Assembly (NCBI GenBank): GCA_021203115.1
Contig: JAJQBV010000132.1
Location: 1 to 8,159, forward strand
Direction: 5' to 3'
Length of the DNA stretch: 8,159 nucleotides
Origin: Clostridiales bacterium
Lineage (GTDB): Bacteria > Bacillota > Clostridia > Lachnospirales > Lachnospiraceae
In this document: positions 1 through 6,643 of the stretch, piece by piece
How the letters are laid out: the number at the start of each line of letters is the position of its first letter
How positions within the stretch are numbered: position 1 is the first letter of the stretch
Position numbers and translations under genes: made by a program
Notes under the pieces: model-generated
The model's input: only the letters and a program-made list of their open reading frames with translations
Databases searched by the model: none
What the model was told of the DNA's origin: nothing

Positions 1-53
1 TTTTAACAGGTCTTGTTTTTGTGCTCACCTACTGGCTAGGGTGTGAACTGTAA
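1..53. other. Unassigned DNA upstream of a gene-truncating junction
   Basis: This segment does not continue the ATP-grasp gene that follows it. In that reading frame it gives non-family residues and a TAA stop at 51-53, while family-like sequence (FNSAYFEHSYL) begins at about 57. Its base composition is lower in GC (22 of 53) than the downstream genes. It could be the end of a mobile element inserted into the ATP-grasp gene, the edge of a rearrangement, or a chimeric contig end. No transposase, clear terminal inverted repeat or target duplication can be seen in so short a piece. Confidence 0.5.
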
Positions 54-803
54 CGGTTTAACTCCGCCTATTTTGAACACTCCTATCTGGCGGAGAAAAC
101 CGGGTCGACGCTGGCGATCGGGCAGGATCTCGTGGTGGAGGATGATGTCCTCTACTTTAAGGACTATTCCGGGAAAAAGGAGCGTGTCGGCGCGGTCTAT
201 CGCAGGATCTCGGATGATTATCTCGACCCGATGAACTTTAAGCCGGAGTCGCTGATCGGCGTGCCGCACATTTACGATGTCTTCCGCAAGGGGAATGTGG
301 CGCTGCTCAATGTGCCGGGCAACGGCGTGGCGGACGACAAGGGCATTTACTATTTTGTCCCGAAGATGATCCGCTACTATCTGGGGGAGGAGCCGGTTCT
401 CCACAATGCACCGACGTACCTGCCGTTTTACGAGGAGGATATGGCCTATGTGCTGGAGCACTTTGACGACCTTGTGCTGAAGGATGTGGCGGAGGTCGGA
501 GGCTACGGCGTGGTGTTCGGAAACACGATGACCAGGCCGCAGAAGGAGGACTTCATCTCTCTGCTGAAGGCGGAGCCGCGGCGGTTTATCGCGCAGGAGA
601 TCATTGATTTTCTGGATATGGAGGTCCTCGACGGCGATCAGATCGTGCAGCGCAAGGCGGACCTGCGGGCGTTTGTCCTGATGGCGGATGAGCCCATGGT
701 GTGGAAGAGCGGCCTGACGCGGTTTACCCGGAACCCGGATTCCTTTATCGTCAATTCATCACAGGGAGGAGGATTTAAAGACACATGGGTACTATCTCAT
801 TAG
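54..803 (+). CDS. Circularly permuted ATP-grasp protein (DUF404/DUF407 type), 5'-truncated
   Basis: This is the C-terminal 249 codons of a circularly permuted ATP-grasp protein, a family predicted to form amide or peptide bonds with ATP. Full-length members are roughly 450-500 residues, so about the first half is absent. Family-typical stretches are NSAYFEHSYLA at the start, YRRISDDYLDP, SLIGVPH, GNVALLN, GVADDKGIYYFVP, MIRYYLGEEPVL, ADLRAFVL, and the characteristic tail SSQGGGFKDTWVL. An in-frame TAA at 51-53 lies just upstream, and no ATG or TTG start exists before the GTG at 132, which falls inside conserved sequence. No native start is therefore present and the gene is probably non-functional as drawn, unless the junction is an assembly error. 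Its end overlaps the alpha-E gene by 19 bases, and that partner normally accompanies it. Family assignment is confident. Whether the gene is broken in the living cell is unknown. Confidence 0.85.
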   Translation, partial: RFNSAYFEHSYLAEKTGSTLAIGQDLVVEDDVLYFKDYSGKKERVGAVYRRISDDYLDPMNFKPESLIGVPHIYDVFRKGNVALLNVPGNGVADDKGIYYFVPKMIRYYLGEEPVLHNAPTYLPFYEEDMAYVLEHFDDLVLKDVAEVGGYGVVFGNTMTRPQKEDFISLLKAEPRRFIAQEIIDFLDMEVLDGDQIVQRKADLRAFVLMADEPMVWKSGLTRFTRNPDSFIVNSSQGGGFKDTWVLSH

Positions 804-1453
804 AGCATATTGACAACTTATTCTGGCTGGGGCGCTACACGGAGCGGGTCTACACGACGCTCAGTCTGTATTTTGACAGTTATGATTCCATGATCGACAT
901 GGCGGGAGATTACCGGATTTTCTGTGAAAAGCTGGATATCCCGGACATCTACGGCGGGGCGGAGGAGTTTCGCAGGAGATATCCGTTTGACGCGGAGGAT
1001 CCAAACTCCATCCTGAGCAATATGACGCGCGCCTATGTCAACGGCATTATCATGCGGGAGATCCTGGGCAGCGAAGCGCTGGCCTACATACAGATGACCA
1101 TCTATGACATCCAGGCAGCGAAGGTCAGCGAGGCGCCGCTGCTTGCACTGCAGGACGCCATCGACCACATCATGGCTTTTTGGGGGATCATGGATGACAA
1201 AGTCGACAATCCGCAGGTGCGCAATGTCTTAAAAGCCGGTAAGCGGATTGAGCGGATTGATCTTTACGCGCGGCTCGGCAGGGATGGCGAGTCTGTCCTT
1301 CGGGAGCTGGAGCGGCTGGCGCCGCGGGTTGCGCAGAGCGGCATGCGCTACCATCGGGAATACCTCGATGAGATCCGGGAGATCGCGGAGACGAAGCCGG
1401 TGGATGAGTACCGGATCGTGTCGCTGATTGAGGATCTCGTAATTATGATGTAG
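785..1453 (+). CDS. Alpha-E domain protein (DUF403)
   Basis: This 222-residue, largely helical protein opens with the signature MGTISLEHIDNLFWLGRYTE (residues 1-20), typical of the alpha-E (DUF403) family. Such proteins are encoded next to circularly permuted ATP-grasp genes and are thought to be a partner or substrate-handling subunit; no reaction has been assigned from sequence. The ATG at 785 follows a strong GGGAGGAGG (764-772) and overlaps the ATP-grasp 3' end by 19 bases, suggesting translational coupling. Many family members are around 300 residues, so this is a short version. The frame is intact, ends at a clean TAG stop, and is followed after 30 bases by the next gene with its own ribosome binding site. 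No signal peptide or membrane segment is visible, so it is probably cytoplasmic. Confidence 0.85.
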   Translation: MGTISLEHIDNLFWLGRYTERVYTTLSLYFDSYDSMIDMAGDYRIFCEKLDIPDIYGGAEEFRRRYPFDAEDPNSILSNMTRAYVNGIIMREILGSEALAYIQMTIYDIQAAKVSEAPLLALQDAIDHIMAFWGIMDDKVDNPQVRNVLKAGKRIERIDLYARLGRDGESVLRELERLAPRVAQSGMRYHREYLDEIREIAETKPVDEYRIVSLIEDLVIMM

Positions 1454-1483
1454 AGGATCTTTTATAACTAAGGGGGATAATCT

Positions 1484-2260
1484 GTGAGAGAACTGCATTT
1501 TATCTATCAGATGAGCCTGATGTTTTCCGAGCCGGCGTCACAGCACAATTATACGCTGAAATGCTTTCCGAAGAGCGACGAAGTGCAGCAGATCGAGGGG
1601 ATCCGGATTTTTCTGGATCCGGAGAGCCATAATTTTACAAGTATTGATTCCTTCGGGAATCAGACACTCTGCGGTGTGGTTGAGCAGCCGCACCGCCTGT
1701 TCCGGATCACGGTACAGGGACAGGCCAGAACGGGGCTGCGGCCGGGGCGTGCCGCGGCGGAGAAGGAGCTGGGCAAGTACCGCTATCCTTCCTATTATAC
1801 GAAAGCGGGGGATTCGATCCGGACATACTGGCGGAAGCACCCGGTTTTCGGCATGTCTGCCCGTGAGGCGGCGGTCTATTATATGAACCTTCTGTATCAG
1901 GACATGCTGTATGCGCCGGGCAGCACCGGGGTTTCGACAAAGGCGGAGGAGGCGTTTGCCCTGCGGCACGGTGTCTGTCAGGACTATTCCCACATCCTGC
2001 TGGCGCTGCTGCGGCTGGAGCACATCCCCGCACGGTATGTGGTGGGAATGATGATCGGGGAGGGCGCGAGCCACGCGTGGGTGGAGGTCTGTGAGGACGG
2101 CGTCTGGTACGGCGTCGATCCGACAAACGGCCGCGAGGCGGATGATCAGTATATTTTTATCTCCTGCGGGCGGGATGCCGCGGACTGCCAGATGAACAAG
2201 GGAATGATGATCGGCGGCGGGATGCAGAGGCAGAGTGTGTCGGTGATTGTGACGGATTGA
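1484..2260 (+). CDS. Transglutaminase-like domain protein
   Basis: A 258-residue protein with a papain-fold transglutaminase-like core. The expected catalytic triad is visible: Cys165 in HGVCQDYSH, His197 in ASHAWVEV and Asp212 in YGVDPTNG. Residues about 5-85 resemble the beta-rich N-terminal domain that precedes this core in bacterial members (HNYTLKCFPKSDEV onward). Such proteins cleave or transfer amide bonds at Gln/Asn-type or peptide substrates. In clusters with circularly permuted ATP-grasp and alpha-E genes they are predicted to process the peptide product. There is no signal peptide, so it likely acts in the cytoplasm. The GTG start at 1484 is chosen because AGGGGG (1471-1476) lies 7 bases upstream. 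Nineteen bases separate its stop from the next gene. Confidence 0.87.
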   Translation: MRELHFIYQMSLMFSEPASQHNYTLKCFPKSDEVQQIEGIRIFLDPESHNFTSIDSFGNQTLCGVVEQPHRLFRITVQGQARTGLRPGRAAAEKELGKYRYPSYYTKAGDSIRTYWRKHPVFGMSAREAAVYYMNLLYQDMLYAPGSTGVSTKAEEAFALRHGVCQDYSHILLALLRLEHIPARYVVGMMIGEGASHAWVEVCEDGVWYGVDPTNGREADDQYIFISCGRDAADCQMNKGMMIGGGMQRQSVSVIVTD

Positions 2261-2279
2261 GAAAGGACATGGAACAGTT

Positions 2280-3212
2280 ATGATTGAGAATGTGGCGTCC
2301 GTGGGTTTGCCCGTGGACGAGGTTTTAAATATTCGCAAGATGCGGGTGAGCCCCGAGGGGAAAGACGGCGGGAAGCGGATCTGCATCGTGACGGGCACGC
2401 ACGGGGACGAGCTGGAAGGCCAGTTTGTCTGCTATGAGGTGCTCCGGCGGATCCGGGAGCGGCGCGATCTGCTCACCGGAACGGTGGACATTTATCCGGC
2501 GATGAACCCGCTGGGCATTGACTCCCTGACCCGCGGAATCCCGGCGTTTGATCTGGACATGAACCGCCTGTTTCCCGGAAACCGGGACGACAGCATGACG
2601 GAGTATGTGGCGGCGGAGATCTGTGAGGATCTGGACGGGGCGGATGTGTGTATCGACATCCACGCCAGCAATATTTTCCTGACGGAGATGCCGCAGGCGC
2701 GGATCAATGTCAACACCAGCGAGAAGCTGGTGCCCATGGCGAAAAAGCTGAATCTGGACTTCATCTGGGTTCACGCCGCGAGCACGGTGCTGGAGTCCAC
2801 GCTGGCGCACACGATGAATTCCAGAGGGGTTCCGACCATTGTGGTGGAGATGGGCGTCGGCATGCGCATCACAAAGGAGTACGGACAGCGGCTGACGGAC
2901 GGGATTTTCCACCTGATGTACGACATGGGCATCTGGCAGGAGGATGTCCCGGTATCGCGGGAACCCGTGGTGTCCGAGGACGGGAAGGTGAGCTTCTTAA
3001 ATGCCACTCACAGCGGCATTTTTATCAAGAACGCGATGCACGGCGACCGGGTGAAGGCGGGAGACTTCATCGGCAGCATTGTCAATCCCATGACCGGAGA
3101 AGAACTGGCTCATGTGGTGTCGCCGGTGGACGGACTGCTCTTCACCATCCGGGAGTACCCGATGGTGGATGAGGGCTCCCTGATCGCGCGGATTCTGGAG
3201 GATGTAGCATGA
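2280..3212 (+). CDS. Succinylglutamate desuccinylase/aspartoacylase family zinc hydrolase
   Basis: A 310-residue M14-like zinc hydrolase related to succinylglutamate desuccinylase and aspartoacylase, enzymes that split N-acyl amino acids. The zinc ligands are His41 and Glu44 in THGDE and His128 in DIHAS. The substrate-binding Asn95-Arg96 lies in DLDMNR, and the likely catalytic Glu190 in VVEMG. A C-terminal beta-rich part (about 235-305) resembles the lipoyl-like barrel found in this family. It should therefore be active, but the substrate is unknown. Its place beside an ATP-grasp and a transglutaminase suggests it removes an acyl or amino acid group from a cassette product (inference). AAAGGA (2262-2267) is 12 bases before the ATG. 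A nearer ATG at 2269 gives only a four-codon reading frame. The stop overlaps the next start as ATGA, so the two genes are probably translated together. Confidence 0.87.
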   Translation: MIENVASVGLPVDEVLNIRKMRVSPEGKDGGKRICIVTGTHGDELEGQFVCYEVLRRIRERRDLLTGTVDIYPAMNPLGIDSLTRGIPAFDLDMNRLFPGNRDDSMTEYVAAEICEDLDGADVCIDIHASNIFLTEMPQARINVNTSEKLVPMAKKLNLDFIWVHAASTVLESTLAHTMNSRGVPTIVVEMGVGMRITKEYGQRLTDGIFHLMYDMGIWQEDVPVSREPVVSEDGKVSFLNATHSGIFIKNAMHGDRVKAGDFIGSIVNPMTGEELAHVVSPVDGLLFTIREYPMVDEGSLIARILEDVA

Positions 3213-4144
3213 CGAAAAAGACGGTTTATGAGATCAAATCTTTGTATCGGGATGATTTCTGCGTCACCGGCTATGAGTTCGGGAGCGGAGAGAAGTCCGC
3301 GTGCATTGTGGGCGGATGCCGCGGCAATGAGGTGCAGCAGCTCTACACCTGTTCCCAGATCATCCGCCACTTAAAGCAGCTGGAAAAGAAGGGAAAGCTG
3401 AATCCGGGACACAGGATTCTGGTGATTCCCTCGATGAATCCCTATTCCATGAATATTCAGAAGCGGTTCTGGCCCATCGACAACAGCGATATCAACCGCA
3501 TGTTTCCGGGGTACAGCCTGGGGGAGACGACGCAGCGGATTGCGGCGGGTATTTTTGAGGAAATTCAGGATTACAGGTACGGCATGCAGTTTACCAGCTT
3601 TTACATGCCGGGGAATTTCATTCCCCATGTCCGCATGATGCGCACCGGTCTGGAGGATGTGGAGCTGGCGAAGCAGTTCGGCTTTCCCTATGTGGTCATC
3701 CGTGAGGTGCGCCCCTACGACACGACGACGCTGAACTATAACTGGCAGATCTGGGAGAGCAAGGCATTCAGCGTGTACACGAACAGCACGGACACCATCA
3801 ACAAGGAATCCGCGATGCAGGCGGTGAGGTGTGTGCTGAATTTTCTGGGCAAGCAGGGGATCGTGCAGTATAAATTCCACGAGGGTTACATTTCCGAGGT
3901 GGTTTCCGACCGCGCGATGGCGTCTGTCCGCGCGGAGGCGTCCGGCATCTTTGACGGCAGAGTGAAGGCGGGCGAGACGGTCAGCCAGGGCGAGGTGCTT
4001 GCGGAGATTCTCGATCCTTACGAGGGGGAGGTGCTGGAGCAGATCTTCTCGCCGGTGGACGGGACGGTCTTTTTCGCGCACAACGACCCGATGACCTATT
4101 CGCACACGTCGATGTATAAAATCGTGCGGAATGCGGAGGAGTGA
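3209..4144 (+). CDS. Aspartoacylase-family paralog, probable pseudoenzyme
   Basis: A 311-residue paralog of the preceding hydrolase. It shares GG-x-x-G-N-E near residue 35, the SMNP segment, NSDINRMFPG (92-101) and the C-terminal barrel ending in SPVDGTVFF. The catalytic set is changed. The first zinc His is Arg38 (GGCRGNE). The second, in the DIH motif, is replaced within YGMQFTSFY (about Phe128 or Thr129). The catalytic Glu aligns near Thr191 (FSVYTNS). Only Glu41 and the Asn96-Arg97 substrate motif remain, so hydrolysis by the usual mechanism seems unlikely. The frame is undamaged over full length, which argues that the gene is selected rather than decaying. It may be a regulatory or structural partner of its neighbour, or use other residues. 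It starts at 3209 in an ATGA overlap with the previous stop. Confidence 0.8.
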   Translation: MTKKTVYEIKSLYRDDFCVTGYEFGSGEKSACIVGGCRGNEVQQLYTCSQIIRHLKQLEKKGKLNPGHRILVIPSMNPYSMNIQKRFWPIDNSDINRMFPGYSLGETTQRIAAGIFEEIQDYRYGMQFTSFYMPGNFIPHVRMMRTGLEDVELAKQFGFPYVVIREVRPYDTTTLNYNWQIWESKAFSVYTNSTDTINKESAMQAVRCVLNFLGKQGIVQYKFHEGYISEVVSDRAMASVRAEASGIFDGRVKAGETVSQGEVLAEILDPYEGEVLEQIFSPVDGTVFFAHNDPMTYSHTSMYKIVRNAEE

Positions 4145-4173
4145 AATTATAATAAAGTGTAAAGAAAAAATAC

Positions 4174-4202
4174 TTGACACCCGTTTTTATCTGTGTTACT
4201 CT
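4174..4202 (+). promoter_or_regulatory. Sigma-A-type promoter of the ylxM-ffh operon
   Basis: A consensus -35 TTGACA (4174-4179) lies 17 bases from a TACTCT -10 (4197-4202), which has an upstream TG at 4194-4195 giving an extended -10. It lies in an AT-rich gap after the accessory cassette and immediately before ylxM. The predicted start site, near 4209, leaves only about ten bases before the ATG at 4219. No hairpin terminator is visible between 4145 and 4173, so upstream transcription may also run through. Confidence 0.7.
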
Positions 4203-4218
4203 ACCGAAGGTGATTGAC

Positions 4219-4551
4219 ATGGAGAAAATCGGGCGTCAGGTTTTTTTGTATGATTTTTACGGAGAATTGCTGACGGAGCATCAGAAAAGCGTGTACGGGG
4301 ACGTCGTCTTAAACGACATGTCGCTGGGCGAGATCGCACAGGAGCGCGGCATCAGCCGCCAGGGTGTGCATGACCTTATCCGGAGATGTGACCGGATCCT
4401 CGCCTCCTACGAGGAGAAGCTTCATCTGGTGGAGCGGTTTTTACGGACCCGCGATGATGTGACCCGGATTCAGGAGCTTTCGGAGTCGGGCGGACCCGGC
4501 GCGATGCAGGAGATTCACCGGATTTCCGAACGGATTTTAGAGGAGCTGTAG
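4219..4551 (+). CDS. ylxM: YlxM-family helix-turn-helix protein of the SRP operon
   Basis: A 110-residue protein of the YlxM/p13 family, encoded next to ffh in many Firmicutes and thought to support signal recognition particle function. It shows a sigma-region-4-like helix-turn-helix at about 34-56 ([20 protein letters not shown]), followed by a charged helical tail that may form a coiled coil. The ATG at 4219 is preferred: GAAGGTGA (4206-4213) precedes it and the length fits the family. An upstream in-frame TTG at 4174 would add 15 residues but is the -35 box of the promoter. The stop is one base before ffh, indicating tight co-translation. Confidence 0.92.
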   Translation: MEKIGRQVFLYDFYGELLTEHQKSVYGDVVLNDMSLGEIAQERGISRQGVHDLIRRCDRILASYEEKLHLVERFLRTRDDVTRIQELSESGGPGAMQEIHRISERILEEL

Positions 4552-4552
4552 C

Positions 4553-5932
4553 ATGGCATTTGACAGTCTGACCGAAAAACTACAGAATGTGTTTAAGAAC
4601 CTGCGGAGCAAGGGACGGCTGACGGAGGCGGATGTGAAGACCGCGATGAAAGAGGTCAAAATGGCTCTTCTGGAGGCGGATGTGAACTTCCGGGTGGTCA
4701 AACAGTTCATTGCCGCAGTGCAGGAGCGCGCGGTCGGTTCCGACGTGATGAACGGCTTAAACCCCGGCCAGATGGTTATTAAGATCGTCAACGAGGAAAT
4801 GGTCAAAATGATGGGCTCCGAGGCCGCAGAGATTCAGTTAAACCCCGGCAAGGCGACCACGATCATCATGATGGCGGGCCTTCAGGGCGCAGGAAAGACG
4901 ACCACCGCGGCGAAGCTTGCCGGGAAGTATAAGCAGAAGGGAAAGAAACCGCTGCTTGTCGCCTGCGACGTGTACCGCCCGGCTGCCATTCAGCAGCTTC
5001 AGATCAACGGAGAGAAGCAGGGCGTGGATGTTTTCACCATGGGCGACGGCCACAAGCCGGTGGACATCGCAAAGGCTGCCGTGGAGCATGCGGCGAAGAA
5101 CGGCCACAATATTATCATTCTGGATACCGCGGGGCGGCTCCACATCGATGAGGATATGATGAATGAGCTCGTCGAGATCCGGGAGCATGTGGACGTGGCG
5201 CAGACGATTCTGGTGGTCGATGCCATGACCGGACAGGATGCGGTGAATGTAGCCGGCACCTTTGATGAGAAGATCGGGATTGACGGCGTGATCCTCACGA
5301 AGCTGGACGGCGATACGCGCGGCGGCGCGGCGCTCTCCATCCGAGCAGTGACCGGAAAACCGATTTTTTACGCAGGTATGGGAGAGAAACTCTCGGATCT
5401 GGAGCAGTTCTATCCGGACCGGATGGCCTCCCGGATTCTGGGCATGGGCGATGTCCTCTCTCTGATCGAGAAGGCCGAGGCTGAGATGGATCAGGAGAAG
5501 GCCGCCGAGATGGAACAGCGCATGCGCAAGGCCGAGTTCTCCTATAATGATTATCTGGAGTCCATGAACCAGATGAAAAAGATGGGTGGCATTGCCGGTG
5601 TGCTCGGTATGATGCCGGGTGTGAACAAATCCCAGATGAAGCAGATCGAGGACGCCATGGATGACAAAAAGATGGCGCGGATCGAGGGCATTATCTATTC
5701 CATGACGCCGCAGGAGAGGGACAATCCTTCCCTGATCAACCCCAGCCGCAAACGGCGGATCGCGCAGGGGGCAGGCGTGGATATCAGCGAGGTCAACCGC
5801 CTTGTGAAGCAGTTTGACCAGGCCCGCAAGATGATGAAGCAGATGTCCGGCATGAAAAAGGGCCGGCGCGGCATGGGAGGCTTCGGCGGACTTGGCGGCA
5901 AGATGGGCGGCATGAAGGGGTTCCCGTTTTGA
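4553..5932 (+). CDS. ffh: Signal recognition particle protein Ffh (SRP54)
   Basis: The GTPase and RNA-binding subunit of the bacterial signal recognition particle. It binds signal sequences emerging from the ribosome and delivers them to FtsY at the membrane. The 459 residues show the helical N domain (1 to about 90), then the G domain with the P-loop GLQGAGKTT (109-117), DVYRPAA (139-145), DTAGR (191-195) and TKLDGDTRGG (249-258). The methionine-rich M domain runs from about 300, with the SRP RNA-binding SRKRRIAQGAG (398-408). The last 25 residues are rich in Gly, Met and Lys, as is common for the tail. Length is normal. AGAGGAG (4539-4545) gives a 7-base spacing to the ATG. It shares the operon with ylxM. 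Confidence 0.98.
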   Translation: MAFDSLTEKLQNVFKNLRSKGRLTEADVKTAMKEVKMALLEADVNFRVVKQFIAAVQERAVGSDVMNGLNPGQMVIKIVNEEMVKMMGSEAAEIQLNPGKATTIIMMAGLQGAGKTTTAAKLAGKYKQKGKKPLLVACDVYRPAAIQQLQINGEKQGVDVFTMGDGHKPVDIAKAAVEHAAKNGHNIIILDTAGRLHIDEDMMNELVEIREHVDVAQTILVVDAMTGQDAVNVAGTFDEKIGIDGVILTKLDGDTRGGAALSIRAVTGKPIFYAGMGEKLSDLEQFYPDRMASRILGMGDVLSLIEKAEAEMDQEKAAEMEQRMRKAEFSYNDYLESMNQMKKMGGIAGVLGMMPGVNKSQMKQIEDAMDDKKMARIEGIIYSMTPQERDNPSLINPSRKRRIAQGAGVDISEVNRLVKQFDQARKMMKQMSGMKKGRRGMGGFGGLGGKMGGMKGFPF

Positions 5933-5993
5933 CGGATACGTTATCCGCTTATTCATTCCGTTCGCCCGGCAGTGCGGCGGGACGGCTGAATAG
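5933..5993 (+). promoter_or_regulatory. Tandem hairpins between ffh and rpsP
   Basis: Two inverted repeats follow the ffh stop. The first is CGGATA (5933-5938) with TATCCG (5942-5947) around a CGT loop. The second is longer: 5949-5955 pairs with 5987-5993 (seven pairs, one G-T), and CCGTTCGCC (5958-5966) pairs with 5976-5985 with one bulged G, around a 9-base loop. No T-tract follows, so a standard terminator is unlikely. It may be an RNA processing or stability element that sets apart ffh and rpsP expression, or a weak attenuator before the rpsP ribosome binding site. Confidence 0.5.
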
Positions 5994-6027
5994 TTCAGAT
6001 AAATATTTCTAACAGGAGGTGAAAGAG

Positions 6028-6270
6028 ATGGTAAAGATCAGATTAAAGAGAATGGGGCAGAAAAAGGCGCCTTTTTACAGAATCGTTGTTGCAGATGCCA
6101 GAAGCCCGCGTGACGGCAGGTTTATCGAGGAGATCGGCTACTATGATCCGACAAAAGAGCCGTCTGTGATCCGCGTAGATGAGGAAGCGGCAAAGAAATG
6201 GCTTGCTACCGGTGCGCAGCCCACACAGACTGTGGACAAGATTTTTAAAATCGCAGGTATCGAGAAATAG
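6028..6270 (+). CDS. rpsP: 30S ribosomal protein bS16
   Basis: An 80-residue ribosomal protein bS16, which binds 16S rRNA and helps 30S assembly. Recognisable stretches are [20 protein letters not shown] at the N-terminus, [20 protein letters not shown], and the typical [12 protein letters not shown] segment near the end. The ATG at 6028 is chosen because a perfect AGGAGG (6014-6019) lies 8 bases upstream. An in-frame GTG at 6019 overlaps that site and would add three residues not typical of bS16. It sits 95 bases after ffh, behind the hairpins, and 17 bases before khpA. Confidence 0.98.
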   Translation: MVKIRLKRMGQKKAPFYRIVVADARSPRDGRFIEEIGYYDPTKEPSVIRVDEEAAKKWLATGAQPTQTVDKIFKIAGIEK

Positions 6271-6287
6271 ATTCGTGAGGTGACGTG

Positions 6288-6524
6288 ATGAAAGAATTGG
6301 TTGAAGTGATTGCAAAATCACTGGTCGATCACCCGGAAGAGGTATCTGTCACGGAGACCGAAAAGGAGCGCGTGATCGTTTTGGAGCTTCACGTTGCGCA
6401 GACCGATATGGGTAAGGTTATCGGTAAGCAGGGCCGGATCGCCAAGGCAATCCGCTCTGTCGTGAAGGCGGCGGCATCCCGTGAGGACAAAAAGGTCGTC
6501 GTTGAGATCGTGCAGCAGGACTAA
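6288..6524 (+). CDS. khpA: KH-domain RNA-binding protein KhpA (YlqC)
   Basis: A 78-residue single KH-domain protein of the KhpA/YlqC family. It has the RNA-binding GxxG loop as GKQG (46-49) within GKVIGKQGRIAKAIR. In Gram-positive bacteria KhpA pairs with KhpB/EloR and binds many RNAs, influencing cell elongation and division. Its position between rpsP and rimM is the usual one. The ATG at 6288 fits the family N-terminus (MKELVEVIAKSLVD) and is preceded by GAGGTGA (6277-6283). An adjacent GTG at 6285 would add one Met. The ylqD gene found after it in Bacillus is absent here, and the space holds a hairpin region instead. Confidence 0.95.
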   Translation: MKELVEVIAKSLVDHPEEVSVTETEKERVIVLELHVAQTDMGKVIGKQGRIAKAIRSVVKAAASREDKKVVVEIVQQD

Positions 6525-6536
6525 AGAATTTACGTT

Positions 6537-6575
6537 TTTCACGAGGCTGCCGGTGCAGCGCTTAATACCGTGAAG
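6537..6575 (+). promoter_or_regulatory. Nested hairpin in the khpA-rimM gap
   Basis: The 119-base gap between khpA and rimM contains GCTGC (6546-6550) and GCAGC (6555-6559) closing a CGGT tetraloop. An outer pairing of TTCACG (6538-6543) with CGTGAA (6569-6574) encloses it. No T-tract follows, so this is not a clear terminator. It may be a processing site or a leader element for rimM. A TATATAA run at 6622-6628 has no convincing -35 partner, so I do not call a promoter there. Confidence 0.35.
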
Positions 6576-6643
6576 CAGAGGGGACGTGACGGAAGCCATG
6601 TCCTTTCGTTTATGAAGAGACTATATAAAAGCAGGGAGAGTTT

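Noticed and set aside
132..803. GTG at 132 as the start of the ATP-grasp gene
   Set aside because: Family-conserved sequence continues upstream to about 57, so this GTG is internal.
1538..2398. 286-codon open frame on the minus strand opposite the transglutaminase gene
   Set aside because: It is a shadow of the plus-strand gene with no recognisable domain and no convincing ribosome binding site.
2648..3172. 174-codon plus-strand frame inside the first aspartoacylase gene
   Set aside because: It lies in a different frame of a well-supported enzyme, and its biased His/Gly/Arg composition is typical of an off-frame reading.
4838..5956. 372-codon open frame on the minus strand opposite ffh
   Set aside because: It is wholly antisense to a certain gene, its product is His/Leu-rich low-complexity sequence with no family resemblance, and such frames are common opposite GC-rich genes.
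6019..6027. GTG start for rpsP
   Set aside because: It overlaps the AGGAGG ribosome binding site. The ATG at 6028 has ideal spacing and matches the family N-terminus.
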